Source: Candidatus Aenigmatarchaeota archaeon (GTDB lineage Archaea; Aenigmatarchaeota; Aenigmatarchaeia; GW2011-AR5). Taken from it: a DNA stretch of 8,031 nucleotides. The DNA lies in assembly GCA_016202845.1 (NCBI GenBank), contig JACQNW010000021.1:1-8031 (forward strand), written 5' to 3'. This document shows, in pieces, positions 1-5,172 of the stretch. Every line of letters begins with the position of its first letter. Within the stretch, counting starts at the first letter, position 1. The notes below the pieces were generated by a model, which was not told the origin of the DNA, made no database searches, and saw nothing but the letters and a program-made list of their open reading frames with translations. The translations under genes were made by a program, and so were the position numbers.

Positions 1-6
1 GTCACA

Positions 7-55
7 TATAGTGAAGCAAATTATAATATCGGCATTATTTGTTTGGTTCACTATA
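7..55. repeat. Long hairpin after unknown gene, copy A of a repeated palindrome
   Basis: TATAGTGAA (7-15) pairs with TTCACTATA (47-55). After a G/G mismatch (16/46), CAAA (17-20) pairs with TTTG (42-45), and ATAAT (23-27) pairs with ATTAT (34-38) around a six-base loop. The hairpin starts 3 bases past the minus-strand stop codon of the gene ending at 59. A related hairpin with the same stem sequence and the same mismatch lies at 4184-4234, at the end of another minus-strand gene. It may be a 3'-end or termination element, or a short dispersed palindrome. The window edge hides what lies beyond. Confidence 0.6.
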
Positions 56-58
56 AGC

Positions 59-1111
59 CTACAGGACAGGCAAACGCGCCAGATCTTCTGCTGTAATCCG
101 CACGCCGTAATCCGCGCATGATTTTGACAGGTTTTCAAGGTATGCTCTTTTTTGCGGATCTGCCAGCGAAGAGGGATTGCAGACATGCCTTATTGTTCTC
201 ATAATTTTTCTCAGGTACAAATGCATGTATTCCGGCGGGCAACCGACTTTATAGGCAACTTCAAAAGGGCTTTTTTTGCTTCTTAACGTGTCTATAAGAA
301 CTCCGACCGTCCGTTCTGCCTTTTTGGAATGCCTTTCGATCGTATCCGGGTCTGTTGAATAACTTTTTGCAGCATCCTCATACGAGAACTCGCCGCTCAT
401 TTTTTTAACGGCTATAGAAGAGTAAGAAGACCAGCCGTCCCAGAAAGCAGGTAGCTGAAACAATTCCCATGCCCTTTTGGAAAGCCTGTGCTCTCCAGAC
501 AAGGAAACAGGATAAATAAAGCGCATCTCGCCAGAACTGTTATCATAAGTTCCCATGGGCGGGAAATTTTGAAAATTTGTTGGGATTGGATACGAAGAAA
601 TGCTCTGGTACATCACCTTCAGCCTGATCCTATTTTTTATAGGAGGCATTTTAACGCCTTGTCCAGCCAGCCGATCCATAAACGCACTTTTTTGCGGCCT
701 TTTGCCTTCGGGCGTTGAAACAGAATCTATGCTCACCCTTGTCTTGAAATCTATTCCGTTGCGTTCCTCTTCCTTTATGTCAAGAATTGTGGTTGAAGGA
801 TAGCTTGCAAAGTCTCTGAGGCTCGGCATATTGAATTTTCCTTTTTCAAAAACAACCTTTACAAAAAGCTTTTTTGCCTTGTCGCTGTATTCGTCCTCTT
901 CTGCAACAAAAAGCAATTTGTACCCATTAATAGAAACATAAAAACTGTGATACTTGTAGAGTTCCCGCAGCACTGATTTGATATCGATAGCCATGCCTAC
1001 TGCTTCAGGATGCAAAGGCACGCGCAGCTCTGCCTCGCCGCTATCTGCAAGTTCTTCCACCAATTCTATTGTCGGGTCAAGGACAGTACCATAATGTTCC
1101 AGGCGAACCAT
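59..1111 (-). CDS. Unknown protein, 350 aa, possible C-terminal helix-turn-helix region
   Basis: I do not recognise this protein. It has no signal peptide, membrane segment, zinc-binding cysteine set or nucleotide-binding loop. The first 100 or so residues look like mixed alpha/beta (alternating strands such as SFYVSINGYKLLFVAEED). The middle is proline- and serine-rich. The last 110 residues are helical and basic, and contain SYEDAAKSYSTDPDTIERHS and SPFEVAYKVGCPPEYMHLYL, two segments resembling helix-turn-helix units, so nucleic-acid binding is possible but unproven. The frame stays open upstream to a TTG at 1129, but I chose the ATG at 1111 because a TATA-like TTTAATAT sits about 25 bp before it, the spacing of a leaderless archaeal gene. 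It starts 30 bp after the stop of the UbiA-family gene and ends in a TAG just before a long hairpin. Confidence 0.75.
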   Translation of the reverse strand: MVRLEHYGTVLDPTIELVEELADSGEAELRVPLHPEAVGMAIDIKSVLRELYKYHSFYVSINGYKLLFVAEEDEYSDKAKKLFVKVVFEKGKFNMPSLRDFASYPSTTILDIKEEERNGIDFKTRVSIDSVSTPEGKRPQKSAFMDRLAGQGVKMPPIKNRIRLKVMYQSISSYPIPTNFQNFPPMGTYDNSSGEMRFIYPVSLSGEHRLSKRAWELFQLPAFWDGWSSYSSIAVKKMSGEFSYEDAAKSYSTDPDTIERHSKKAERTVGVLIDTLRSKKSPFEVAYKVGCPPEYMHLYLRKIMRTIRHVCNPSSLADPQKRAYLENLSKSCADYGVRITAEDLARLPVL

Positions 1112-1131
1112 GAAAAATATATGAAACAAAC

Positions 1132-1139
1132 ATATTAAA
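1132..1139 (-). promoter_or_regulatory. TATA-like box for the 350-aa unknown gene
   Basis: TTTAATAT on the minus strand is centred about 25 bp before the ATG at 1111, which predicts a leaderless transcript. It lies immediately after the stop codon of the preceding gene (1141-1143), so the unknown gene may have its own promoter. Read-through from the UbiA-family gene is also possible. Confidence 0.4.
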
Positions 1140-1140
1140 C

Positions 1141-1956
1141 CTAAAGCACAGCTCCAAGAACGAACCCTAAGATCACAAAGTACATGGCCATCTTGACATA
1201 CTTGTGTGATTTTTCGGGCTTCTTTTTCATGGCGTACAAGCTAAGCAGGACAGCAGGCACTGCGCCGACAAGATAGACGTACGTGAACAGGTTTAGATAT
1301 ACCGGCAGTGCAAGGGATATCACTGTTAACATAAGGATGATGTAAGCCAGTGCAAGTGTTTTCTTTTCGCCGATCAAAACTGGCAATGTTTTTGAATTTT
1401 TTGCTCTATCACCCTTAACATCTGCGGTGTCTTTTATCAGCTCACGGGAAAGAGTCCCGAAAAATGATATTGCAGAGATGATGAGGATCGCATACGGAAG
1501 TGCTGAGTAATTAAACAGTATCAATCCTGCTGCTATAAAGTTTGAAGCTGCCAAGAAGGCGACTGTTATATTGCCAATTAGCGCCACAGGCTTCAGTTTC
1601 CAAGAGTATATGAAAAGAAGAACTGAGTTTATTACAGCAATCAACAGGAAATTCATATTTATCATTGCAGCAAAAACAAGGCCTATTATTTCTAAAATCA
1701 TGAAATAAAACCATGCTGAATTCGTGCTTATCTTTCCTGCAGGAATGGGACGATGCGGGGCGTTAATTTTGTCTATTTCGACGTCGAAAATGTCATTGAC
1801 TGCATTTCCTGCGCCTGTTATCAGGAAAGATGCTATTATTGCGTAAAGTACAAACAACGGAAAAGCTATAGATCCTGCCACTATAGAGCCTACAAATATT
1901 GCAAAAGCCGACAGAAAGCAGACGCTGGGCCGCAATATGCTGAAGTACCCTGGCAT
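1141..1956 (-). CDS. ubiA: UbiA-family prenyltransferase, likely digeranylgeranylglyceryl phosphate synthase
   Basis: This 271-residue polytopic membrane protein has both aspartate-rich motifs of the UbiA superfamily: NDIFDVEID (residues 54-62) and DTADVKGD (176-183, Asp176, Asp179, Asp183). In this family these bind the Mg-diphosphate of the prenyl donor. The surrounding residues, NAPHRPIPAGKIS after motif 1 and RELIKD before motif 2 with KTLPVLIG after it, resemble archaeal digeranylgeranylglyceryl phosphate synthase (EC 2.5.1.42). That enzyme adds the second geranylgeranyl chain to geranylgeranylglyceryl phosphate to make the diether lipid core. About eight or nine hydrophobic segments are visible and the length is normal for the family. 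The ATG start has a TATA-like box 25 bp upstream. A UbiA homologue acting on a quinone or another acceptor cannot be fully excluded. Its presence argues that this archaeon makes its own ether lipids. Confidence 0.88.
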   Translation of the reverse strand: MPGYFSILRPSVCFLSAFAIFVGSIVAGSIAFPLFVLYAIIASFLITGAGNAVNDIFDVEIDKINAPHRPIPAGKISTNSAWFYFMILEIIGLVFAAMINMNFLLIAVINSVLLFIYSWKLKPVALIGNITVAFLAASNFIAAGLILFNYSALPYAILIISAISFFGTLSRELIKDTADVKGDRAKNSKTLPVLIGEKKTLALAYIILMLTVISLALPVYLNLFTYVYLVGAVPAVLLSLYAMKKKPEKSHKYVKMAMYFVILGFVLGAVL

Positions 1957-1976
1957 AGTTTTAGTGGCACAGAAAG

Positions 1977-1987
1977 CTTTAAAAAAA
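1977..1987 (-). promoter_or_regulatory. T7 run and TATA-like box: promoter of ubiA, probable terminator of the upstream gene
   Basis: On the minus strand GG is followed by seven T and AAAG. TTTTAAAG (1984-1977) is centred 25 bp before the ubiA ATG at 1956, fitting a leaderless start. The T7 run lies about 40 bp after the stop of the coiled-coil gene (2027) and follows a pyrimidine-rich stretch, so it may also act as an archaeal oligo-T terminator. Confidence 0.45.
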
Positions 1988-2026
1988 CCAAAGGAAAATG
2001 CCGAATCCTACAGAAGAAGAAAATAA

Positions 2027-3499
2027 CTATTCTACGAACTTTGGCATCTGGTAATAGACATCCTTCAGCCCTGCAAGCACATCCCTGATCTCCTTTTCCA
2101 TAGCCCCAATCCTCTGCATTATCTGCGCTGTATCAGGAGCTTCTATTGCTGATATTTTCCTGTTCAGCATATCCATGTGCCTCTGGAACTCTTCTATTGT
2201 TACAACCTCTGGTATTTTCCCATCAAGATAACGGGCAAATTCTTCCAGCTGCTTTGTCATGTGCTTCATTGCAATTGTTTTTATATGATCGTCAAAAAAT
2301 TTGACCCTTCCTTTCAAGGCATCCAGGTCTTTCCTGAAAGCCTTTTCCTCGAGAACATCGCCGCTTTTTATTTGCGAAAGATCTTTCTGCATTTCTGCCA
2401 CAGTCATGTGCAAATCCTGTATCTTTTTGTCGGCAGACGCCACTCCAAGGCTTTCATCCTCCTCGACCATGTTAACTTTCCTGTTAATCATTTCATTCAT
2501 TTTATTCTCGAGGCTTTCCAAGGCATGAAGCTTAAGAGTTATCTTCTCCTCCAACTCTTCCATTTTTGTGCTTAGATTTTTATCATAATCAGACCCTTGA
2601 TTACGCTCATCCTGCTCGACCTTTGCCATTTTTTCCTGCAACACCTGGTTCATCTTGTTTTCAAGCGTTTCAAGGGCATGCATTTTGAGAGAAATTTGTT
2701 CATTCATTTCTTCCAATTTTTTGTCTACCCGTTTATCAAAATCTGCAGAATCAAGGGATTTTTCAATCTTAGCAGCAGCATCCTGAAGCTTCCTGTCCAG
2801 GTACGCCTCTTCTGCGAAGGACTCCTCACGAATTTCAGACATTTCCCTGGCAAGGCTTGCTTCTTTTGTTTTTTCTTGTGCAACCCTTTTTGCCTCCTCT
2901 TCCAGTACCATTTTCAGCCCGTCCAGCCTGTTCTTGAACTCGTCATCCAGAACCGATCGGGCATTTTCAACCTTGTTTTGCAATTCATTTTCAAGGACAG
3001 ACATTTGTTCGCTCAACTTTTCCATATAGTATTTTGCGCCTGCGTCATCCTGTTTCGAGCCTGCTTCTTCCATCTGTTGTTTCACTTTCTGAATCTCTGA
3101 TGCAAGCGCGCTTATCTGCGATTCCAGCGCGCCAGAGGCCTGCACGGATTCTGCCTCAATCTTTTGCTCAAGTACAGCAAACTTTTCTTCCCACGTATGT
3201 TCAGACTTTATAGAATAAGCATTATTCTGCAGATCTTCTACCCTGCTTTCAAGGCTTGAAATTTTGGCGCTATAATCCAAAGGCTTTTGGTCATTGCTTT
3301 TTAGCATGAGCGCTGCCATTCTTTTCTGCACGTCATTAATTTTTGCTTCGAGTTCAATCACCTTGCCGCTTGGACTCCTAGATGGAGAACTAAAAGAAGA
3401 CTTAATATTTTCATTTTCAGTTTTCAATTTGCATGTCTCGTCCTTCACGAACTTTGCAAGCGTAATCAGTGACTGCTCCAAATCATCAATTCTGTCCAT
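2027..3499 (-). CDS. Long coiled-coil protein, 490 aa, with an internal tandem repeat
   Basis: Almost the whole protein has heptad-like spacing of Leu/Ile/Met in Glu/Lys/Gln-rich sequence, from about residue 4 to 400 with breaks at the Ser/Pro-rich stretch SSFSSPSRSPSG (34-45). There is no signal peptide or membrane segment, so it is probably cytoplasmic. Residues 255-298 and 306-349 are a duplicated block (51-residue period, 24 of 44 identical, sharing HALE and LENKMN). The last 90 residues are less repetitive (EFARYLDGKIPEVVTIEEF, then MQRIGAMEKEIRDVLAGLKD) and may be a small separate domain. The start ATG follows GGTGA by 5 bases and the upstream coiled-coil gene by 9 bases, so the two form one operon and may interact. 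A structural or scaffold role is inference from the architecture; SMC-like ATPase motifs are absent. Confidence 0.8.
   Translation of the reverse strand: MDRIDDLEQSLITLAKFVKDETCKLKTENENIKSSFSSPSRSPSGKVIELEAKINDVQKRMAALMLKSNDQKPLDYSAKISSLESRVEDLQNNAYSIKSEHTWEEKFAVLEQKIEAESVQASGALESQISALASEIQKVKQQMEEAGSKQDDAGAKYYMEKLSEQMSVLENELQNKVENARSVLDDEFKNRLDGLKMVLEEEAKRVAQEKTKEASLAREMSEIREESFAEEAYLDRKLQDAAAKIEKSLDSADFDKRVDKKLEEMNEQISLKMHALETLENKMNQVLQEKMAKVEQDERNQGSDYDKNLSTKMEELEEKITLKLHALESLENKMNEMINRKVNMVEEDESLGVASADKKIQDLHMTVAEMQKDLSQIKSGDVLEEKAFRKDLDALKGRVKFFDDHIKTIAMKHMTKQLEEFARYLDGKIPEVVTIEEFQRHMDMLNRKISAIEAPDTAQIMQRIGAMEKEIRDVLAGLKDVYYQMPKFVE
2453..2737 (-). repeat. Tandem duplication inside the coiled-coil gene, 153-bp period
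   Basis: Two copies, 2737-2606 (residues 255-298) and 2584-2453 (residues 306-349), encode the same pattern: DK, then a charged helix, then LK(M/L)HALE(T/S)LENKMN, then K..V(E)DE. I count 24 identities in 44 aligned residues, and most other positions are conservative. The DNA copies have diverged, so the duplication is old or under selection at the protein level. The period of 51 residues is not a multiple of 7, so heptad phase shifts between copies unless the seven residues between them act as a skip or hinge. Confidence 0.75.
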
Positions 3500-3503
3500 A
3501 TAT

Positions 3504-3508
3504 TCACC
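3504..3508 (-). promoter_or_regulatory. Shine-Dalgarno GGTGA for the 490-aa coiled-coil gene
   Basis: GGTGA directly follows the TAA stop of the preceding gene and lies 5 bases before the ATG at 3499. It matches part of the GGAGGTGAT complement to the 16S 3' end. It supports this start and translation from a bicistronic message. Confidence 0.7.
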
Positions 3509-3919
3509 TTAGCCAGCCAGTATTTTCTGAAGCTTCTCAAGCGTGTGCGCCCTGTATTCTGGCTCTATAAAATCACTTTTTGGCGCATGAAAGTCTGCCT
3601 TAGACGTTTCAGCATTTTCAACAGCATCAACTCTTTCTGCTATCTGGTGCACCAGCCTTTCAAGCTCTGTTGTTCTGGAATCTGTTGCAGCGCTGCTAGG
3701 AAAGCTTATATCAATGGAAGAATTCACTCTTTCCACGAGTTTCATCTGCTCTACCTGAACAAGCAAAACAATGTCTTCAAGCTCCTGAAATCTGCTTTCT
3801 AAATTGTCAGCATGGCTAGCTGCCAGCTCATTAAGCCGTTTTTCCAGCTCTTCAAAAACCGCCTTTAATCTTGACTCAAGATTGTTGAGCTTTTCCTCTA
3901 GCTTTCTCACATCCGACAT
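3509..3919 (-). CDS. Small coiled-coil protein, 136 aa, first gene of a two-gene operon
   Basis: Residues 3-65 form a strong predicted coiled coil (VRKLEEKLNNLESRLKAVFE and onward). A second helix follows at about 82-105 (RTTELERLVHQIAERVDAVE), then a polar linker, and a short C-terminal helix (HTLEKLQKILAG). No enzyme motif, signal peptide or membrane segment is seen, and I do not recognise the family. The frame is open to a TTG at 3979, but I chose the ATG at 3919 because TATTTATA lies 24-31 bp upstream, as in leaderless archaeal genes, and because the TTG version would add a non-coiled 20-residue leader encoded over that promoter. It is followed after 9 bp by the long coiled-coil gene, so the two products probably act together, perhaps as hetero-oligomers (inference). 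Confidence 0.75.
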   Translation of the reverse strand: MSDVRKLEEKLNNLESRLKAVFEELEKRLNELAASHADNLESRFQELEDIVLLVQVEQMKLVERVNSSIDISFPSSAATDSRTTELERLVHQIAERVDAVENAETSKADFHAPKSDFIEPEYRAHTLEKLQKILAG

Positions 3920-3942
3920 ACATTTTAATTGTCGCTGGCTGG

Positions 3943-3950
3943 TATAAATA
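3943..3950 (-). promoter_or_regulatory. TATA box for the coiled-coil operon
   Basis: TATTTATA on the minus strand is centred 27 bp before the ATG at 3919, predicting a leaderless mRNA. It lies about 30 bp downstream, in the direction of transcription, of the T-shaped inverted-repeat element at 3982-4070. Confidence 0.6.
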
Positions 3951-3981
3951 AGTTTCAAGGGCTCTTTAGAAATGCTCAATA

Positions 3982-4070
3982 AAAATCACTGGCGTAGCCC
4001 TATGCACTTGTCAGTGCATAGGGCAGCTAGCAGCATGCCATCAGGCAATGCTGCTCACGCCAGTGATTTT
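3982..4070. repeat. T-shaped three-way-junction inverted repeat (element I)
   Basis: A perfect 14-bp outer stem, AAAATCACTGGCGT (3982-3995) with ACGCCAGTGATTTT (4057-4070), encloses two hairpins. The first is a perfect 12-bp stem GCCCTATGCACT (3997-4008) with AGTGCATAGGGC (4013-4024) and a TGTC loop. The second is AGCAGCA (4029-4035) with TGCTGCT (4049-4055), a bulged A at 4048, and TGCC/GGCA closing an ATCA loop. Only six bases at the junction (3996, 4025-4028, 4056) are unpaired. No gene covers it. It could be a structured RNA on either strand, or a cruciform-forming DNA element; the shape resembles A-B-B'-C-C'-A' terminal repeats, without evidence of common origin. Confidence 0.85.
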
Positions 4071-4072
4071 AC

Positions 4073-4254
4073 AGTACCTCCGAAAGTTGAAACACAGTGG
4101 CTTTGCAATACACTCAGGATGGACTGTAATACGTTGGCTTATAGCTCTAAAAGGAAATAAAAGGATATTAATTCCTTTTGAGCTATATGTGAAGCAACAA
4201 ATTCTAGTCGGGTTTCTTTTGTTGGTTCACTATAACCCTGCTTTCGGAGGTACT
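4073..4254. repeat. Second nested inverted-repeat element (element II), overlapping the archaeosortase 3' end
   Basis: A perfect 14-bp inverted repeat, AGTACCTCCGAAAG (4073-4086) with CTTTCGGAGGTACT (4241-4254), bounds this element. It begins 2 bp after element I ends. Inside, TATAGCTC (4140-4147) pairs with GAGCTATA (4180-4187), continued past a bulged T by AAAAGGAA (4149-4156) with TTCCTTTT (4172-4179). A second hairpin occupies 4184-4234. About 50 bases (4087-4139) show no strong pairing. The right part encodes the last 16 residues and stop codon of the archaeosortase-like gene; the boundary at 4254 coincides with the first base of codon 168. No clear target-site duplication flanks the repeats. 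Confidence 0.75.
4184..4234. repeat. Hairpin inside element II, copy B of the repeated palindrome
   Basis: GTGAA (4189-4193) pairs with TTCAC (4226-4230), then a G/G mismatch (4194/4225), then CAACAAA (4195-4201) pairs with TTTGTTG (4218-4224). Outer TATA blocks (4184-4187 and 4231-4234) can add to the stem past a bulge at 4188. The stem sequence and the mismatch match copy A at 7-55, while the loops differ. The stop codon of the archaeosortase-like gene (4204-4206) is in the loop. Confidence 0.65.
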
Positions 4255-4755
4255 CTTCAGCATCCATAAAATCCAGAGCCCAAAAACTGTAAAGATCATC
4301 CCCCAGGACCAAATCAGGGAATGGGCAAGTTCGAAATAAGCCAGATCAGCTGAAGCCACCCAAAACATGAATACAATACGAATAATATTGACGACCAAAA
4401 TTATTGGTACAAATATCAGCGCTATTTTCTTCACATGCATCGACTTGCCTGGCGTGGCTGCGACAAGAGCAAGAAACAGAAGGGCGCTTTTCCATCCTGT
4501 GCAGGCAGAACTCATAAGAGCAGCCCATGTGCCATTTTGCACAGGTATTGTGATCATTACTCCATCTATTACAGGCGAGAAGTTCAGAAACTGCAGCAGG
4601 GAATAAACTATATTCGCAGTAAATTGCTGCAGGATGTAGAAGTCAAACTCCAATAAAATAGCAGCATACATTGGCAGGGCAAATAAATTGAACTTGATCA
4701 GGAACGCAAAAACAGGATAATCTTCAAAAAAATTGCCAAATAACTTTATGCCCAT
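4204..4755 (-). CDS. Archaeosortase/exosortase-family integral membrane protein
   Basis: This 183-residue protein is hydrophobic, with about five membrane segments (roughly 14-36, 41-58, 90-102, 108-132, 148-167). It contains the three conserved exosortase/archaeosortase sites: Cys85 in SSACTGWKS, Arg126 in NIIRI, and His145 in AHSLIWSWG. In characterised archaeosortases these cut a C-terminal tripartite sorting signal on surface proteins and are thought to attach a lipid in its place. The protein is short, close to the catalytic core alone. No substrate with such a sorting signal is visible in the window. The ATG at 4755 has a TATA-like T-rich box about 24 bp upstream. The last 16 residues (168-183, ending QQKKPD) are polar and lie within inverted-repeat element II, so the natural tail may have been replaced. 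The exact subfamily is not assignable by eye. Confidence 0.85.
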   Translation of the reverse strand: MGIKLFGNFFEDYPVFAFLIKFNLFALPMYAAILLEFDFYILQQFTANIVYSLLQFLNFSPVIDGVMITIPVQNGTWAALMSSACTGWKSALLFLALVAATPGKSMHVKKIALIFVPIILVVNIIRIVFMFWVASADLAYFELAHSLIWSWGMIFTVFGLWILWMLKSTSESRVIVNQQKKPD

Positions 4756-4773
4756 AAAATATAGTTATTCCAG

Positions 4774-4783
4774 AATAAAAAAA
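4774..4783 (-). promoter_or_regulatory. T7 run and TATA-like box: terminator of aIF5A, promoter of the archaeosortase-like gene
   Basis: On the minus strand seven T (4783-4777) follow the aIF5A stop codon (4788-4786) by two bases, which suits an archaeal oligo-T terminator. TTTTTATT (4781-4774) is also centred about 23 bp before the archaeosortase ATG at 4755. The only 30 bp between these genes would therefore hold both signals. Confidence 0.45.
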
Positions 4784-4785
4784 GC

Positions 4786-5172
4786 TTACTTCCTTCCTTT
4801 TATCATGAAATACTTGCCAAATCTCCAGACAAGGACTTCGTCACCCTCATGCACTTCTATCTCTGCGGATTTTGGAACCTCTACCTGAGAGTAGTCTTCC
4901 ATATCCATCAGCTGAACATTAGATTCAGAAACAGCAAGAACCTGCATGGATCTTTTCTCTATAACAGGCACATCAATGGATGTATCGGCCGGCTTGACTA
5001 TGATTTTCTTTACATCTGTGAATATGCCGGAAGCAAATAAGCGCGCCTTTGCAGCGCCGTGCTTTCCTGCCTTCGATTTTTGCACCTTATCCACAACACA
5101 AGGCACTTCATCAACAAGACAAAAGCTGCCTGTCTTCAGTTTTTTAATCTCGGTTTGTTTTTTTTCGGACAT
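4786..5172 (-). CDS. eif5a: Translation factor aIF5A (hypusine-containing)
   Basis: This 128-residue protein has the two-domain form of archaeal IF5A: an N-terminal SH3-like barrel with the exposed loop SKAGKHGAAKARL (residues 33-45), where Lys37 is the site converted to hypusine or deoxyhypusine, and a C-terminal OB-like domain ending EGDEVLVWRFGKYFMIKGRK. IF5A binds the ribosome between the P and E sites, rescues stalls at difficult sequences such as polyproline, and aids termination. Length is normal. I chose the ATG at 5172 (MSEKKQTEIKKLKTG) because family members begin near here. The frame runs on to a TTG at 5253, but that 27-residue Arg-rich extension lies over a structured non-coding region. 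No good TATA box is within 30 bp; the nearest strong one is at 5381-5390, implying a leader of about 190 bases. Confidence 0.95.
   Translation of the reverse strand: MSEKKQTEIKKLKTGSFCLVDEVPCVVDKVQKSKAGKHGAAKARLFASGIFTDVKKIIVKPADTSIDVPVIEKRSMQVLAVSESNVQLMDMEDYSQVEVPKSAEIEVHEGDEVLVWRFGKYFMIKGRK

Noticed and set aside
2177..3100. Plus-strand reading frames rich in Phe, Leu and Cys opposite the long coiled-coil gene
   Set aside because: They are antisense to Glu/Lys-rich codons, which read as Phe/Leu on the other strand, and have no promoter or ribosome site.
3920..3979. N-terminal extension of the 136-residue coiled-coil protein from a TTG at 3979
   Set aside because: It would be encoded across the TATA box at 3943-3950, and the coiled coil begins only after the ATG at 3919.
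3982..4070. Integron attC site
   Set aside because: There is no integrase gene, no cassette array, and the three-way shape differs from the single imperfect hairpin of attC.
3982..4254. Classical insertion sequence or MITE with target-site duplication
   Set aside because: The inverted repeats would suit it, but no transposase frame and no matching direct repeats flank either element, so mobility remains only a possibility.
4048..4269. Plus-strand reading frame of 73 residues across the inverted-repeat elements
   Set aside because: It lies in palindromic DNA and overlaps the archaeosortase gene antisense; no start signal or recognisable protein sequence supports it.
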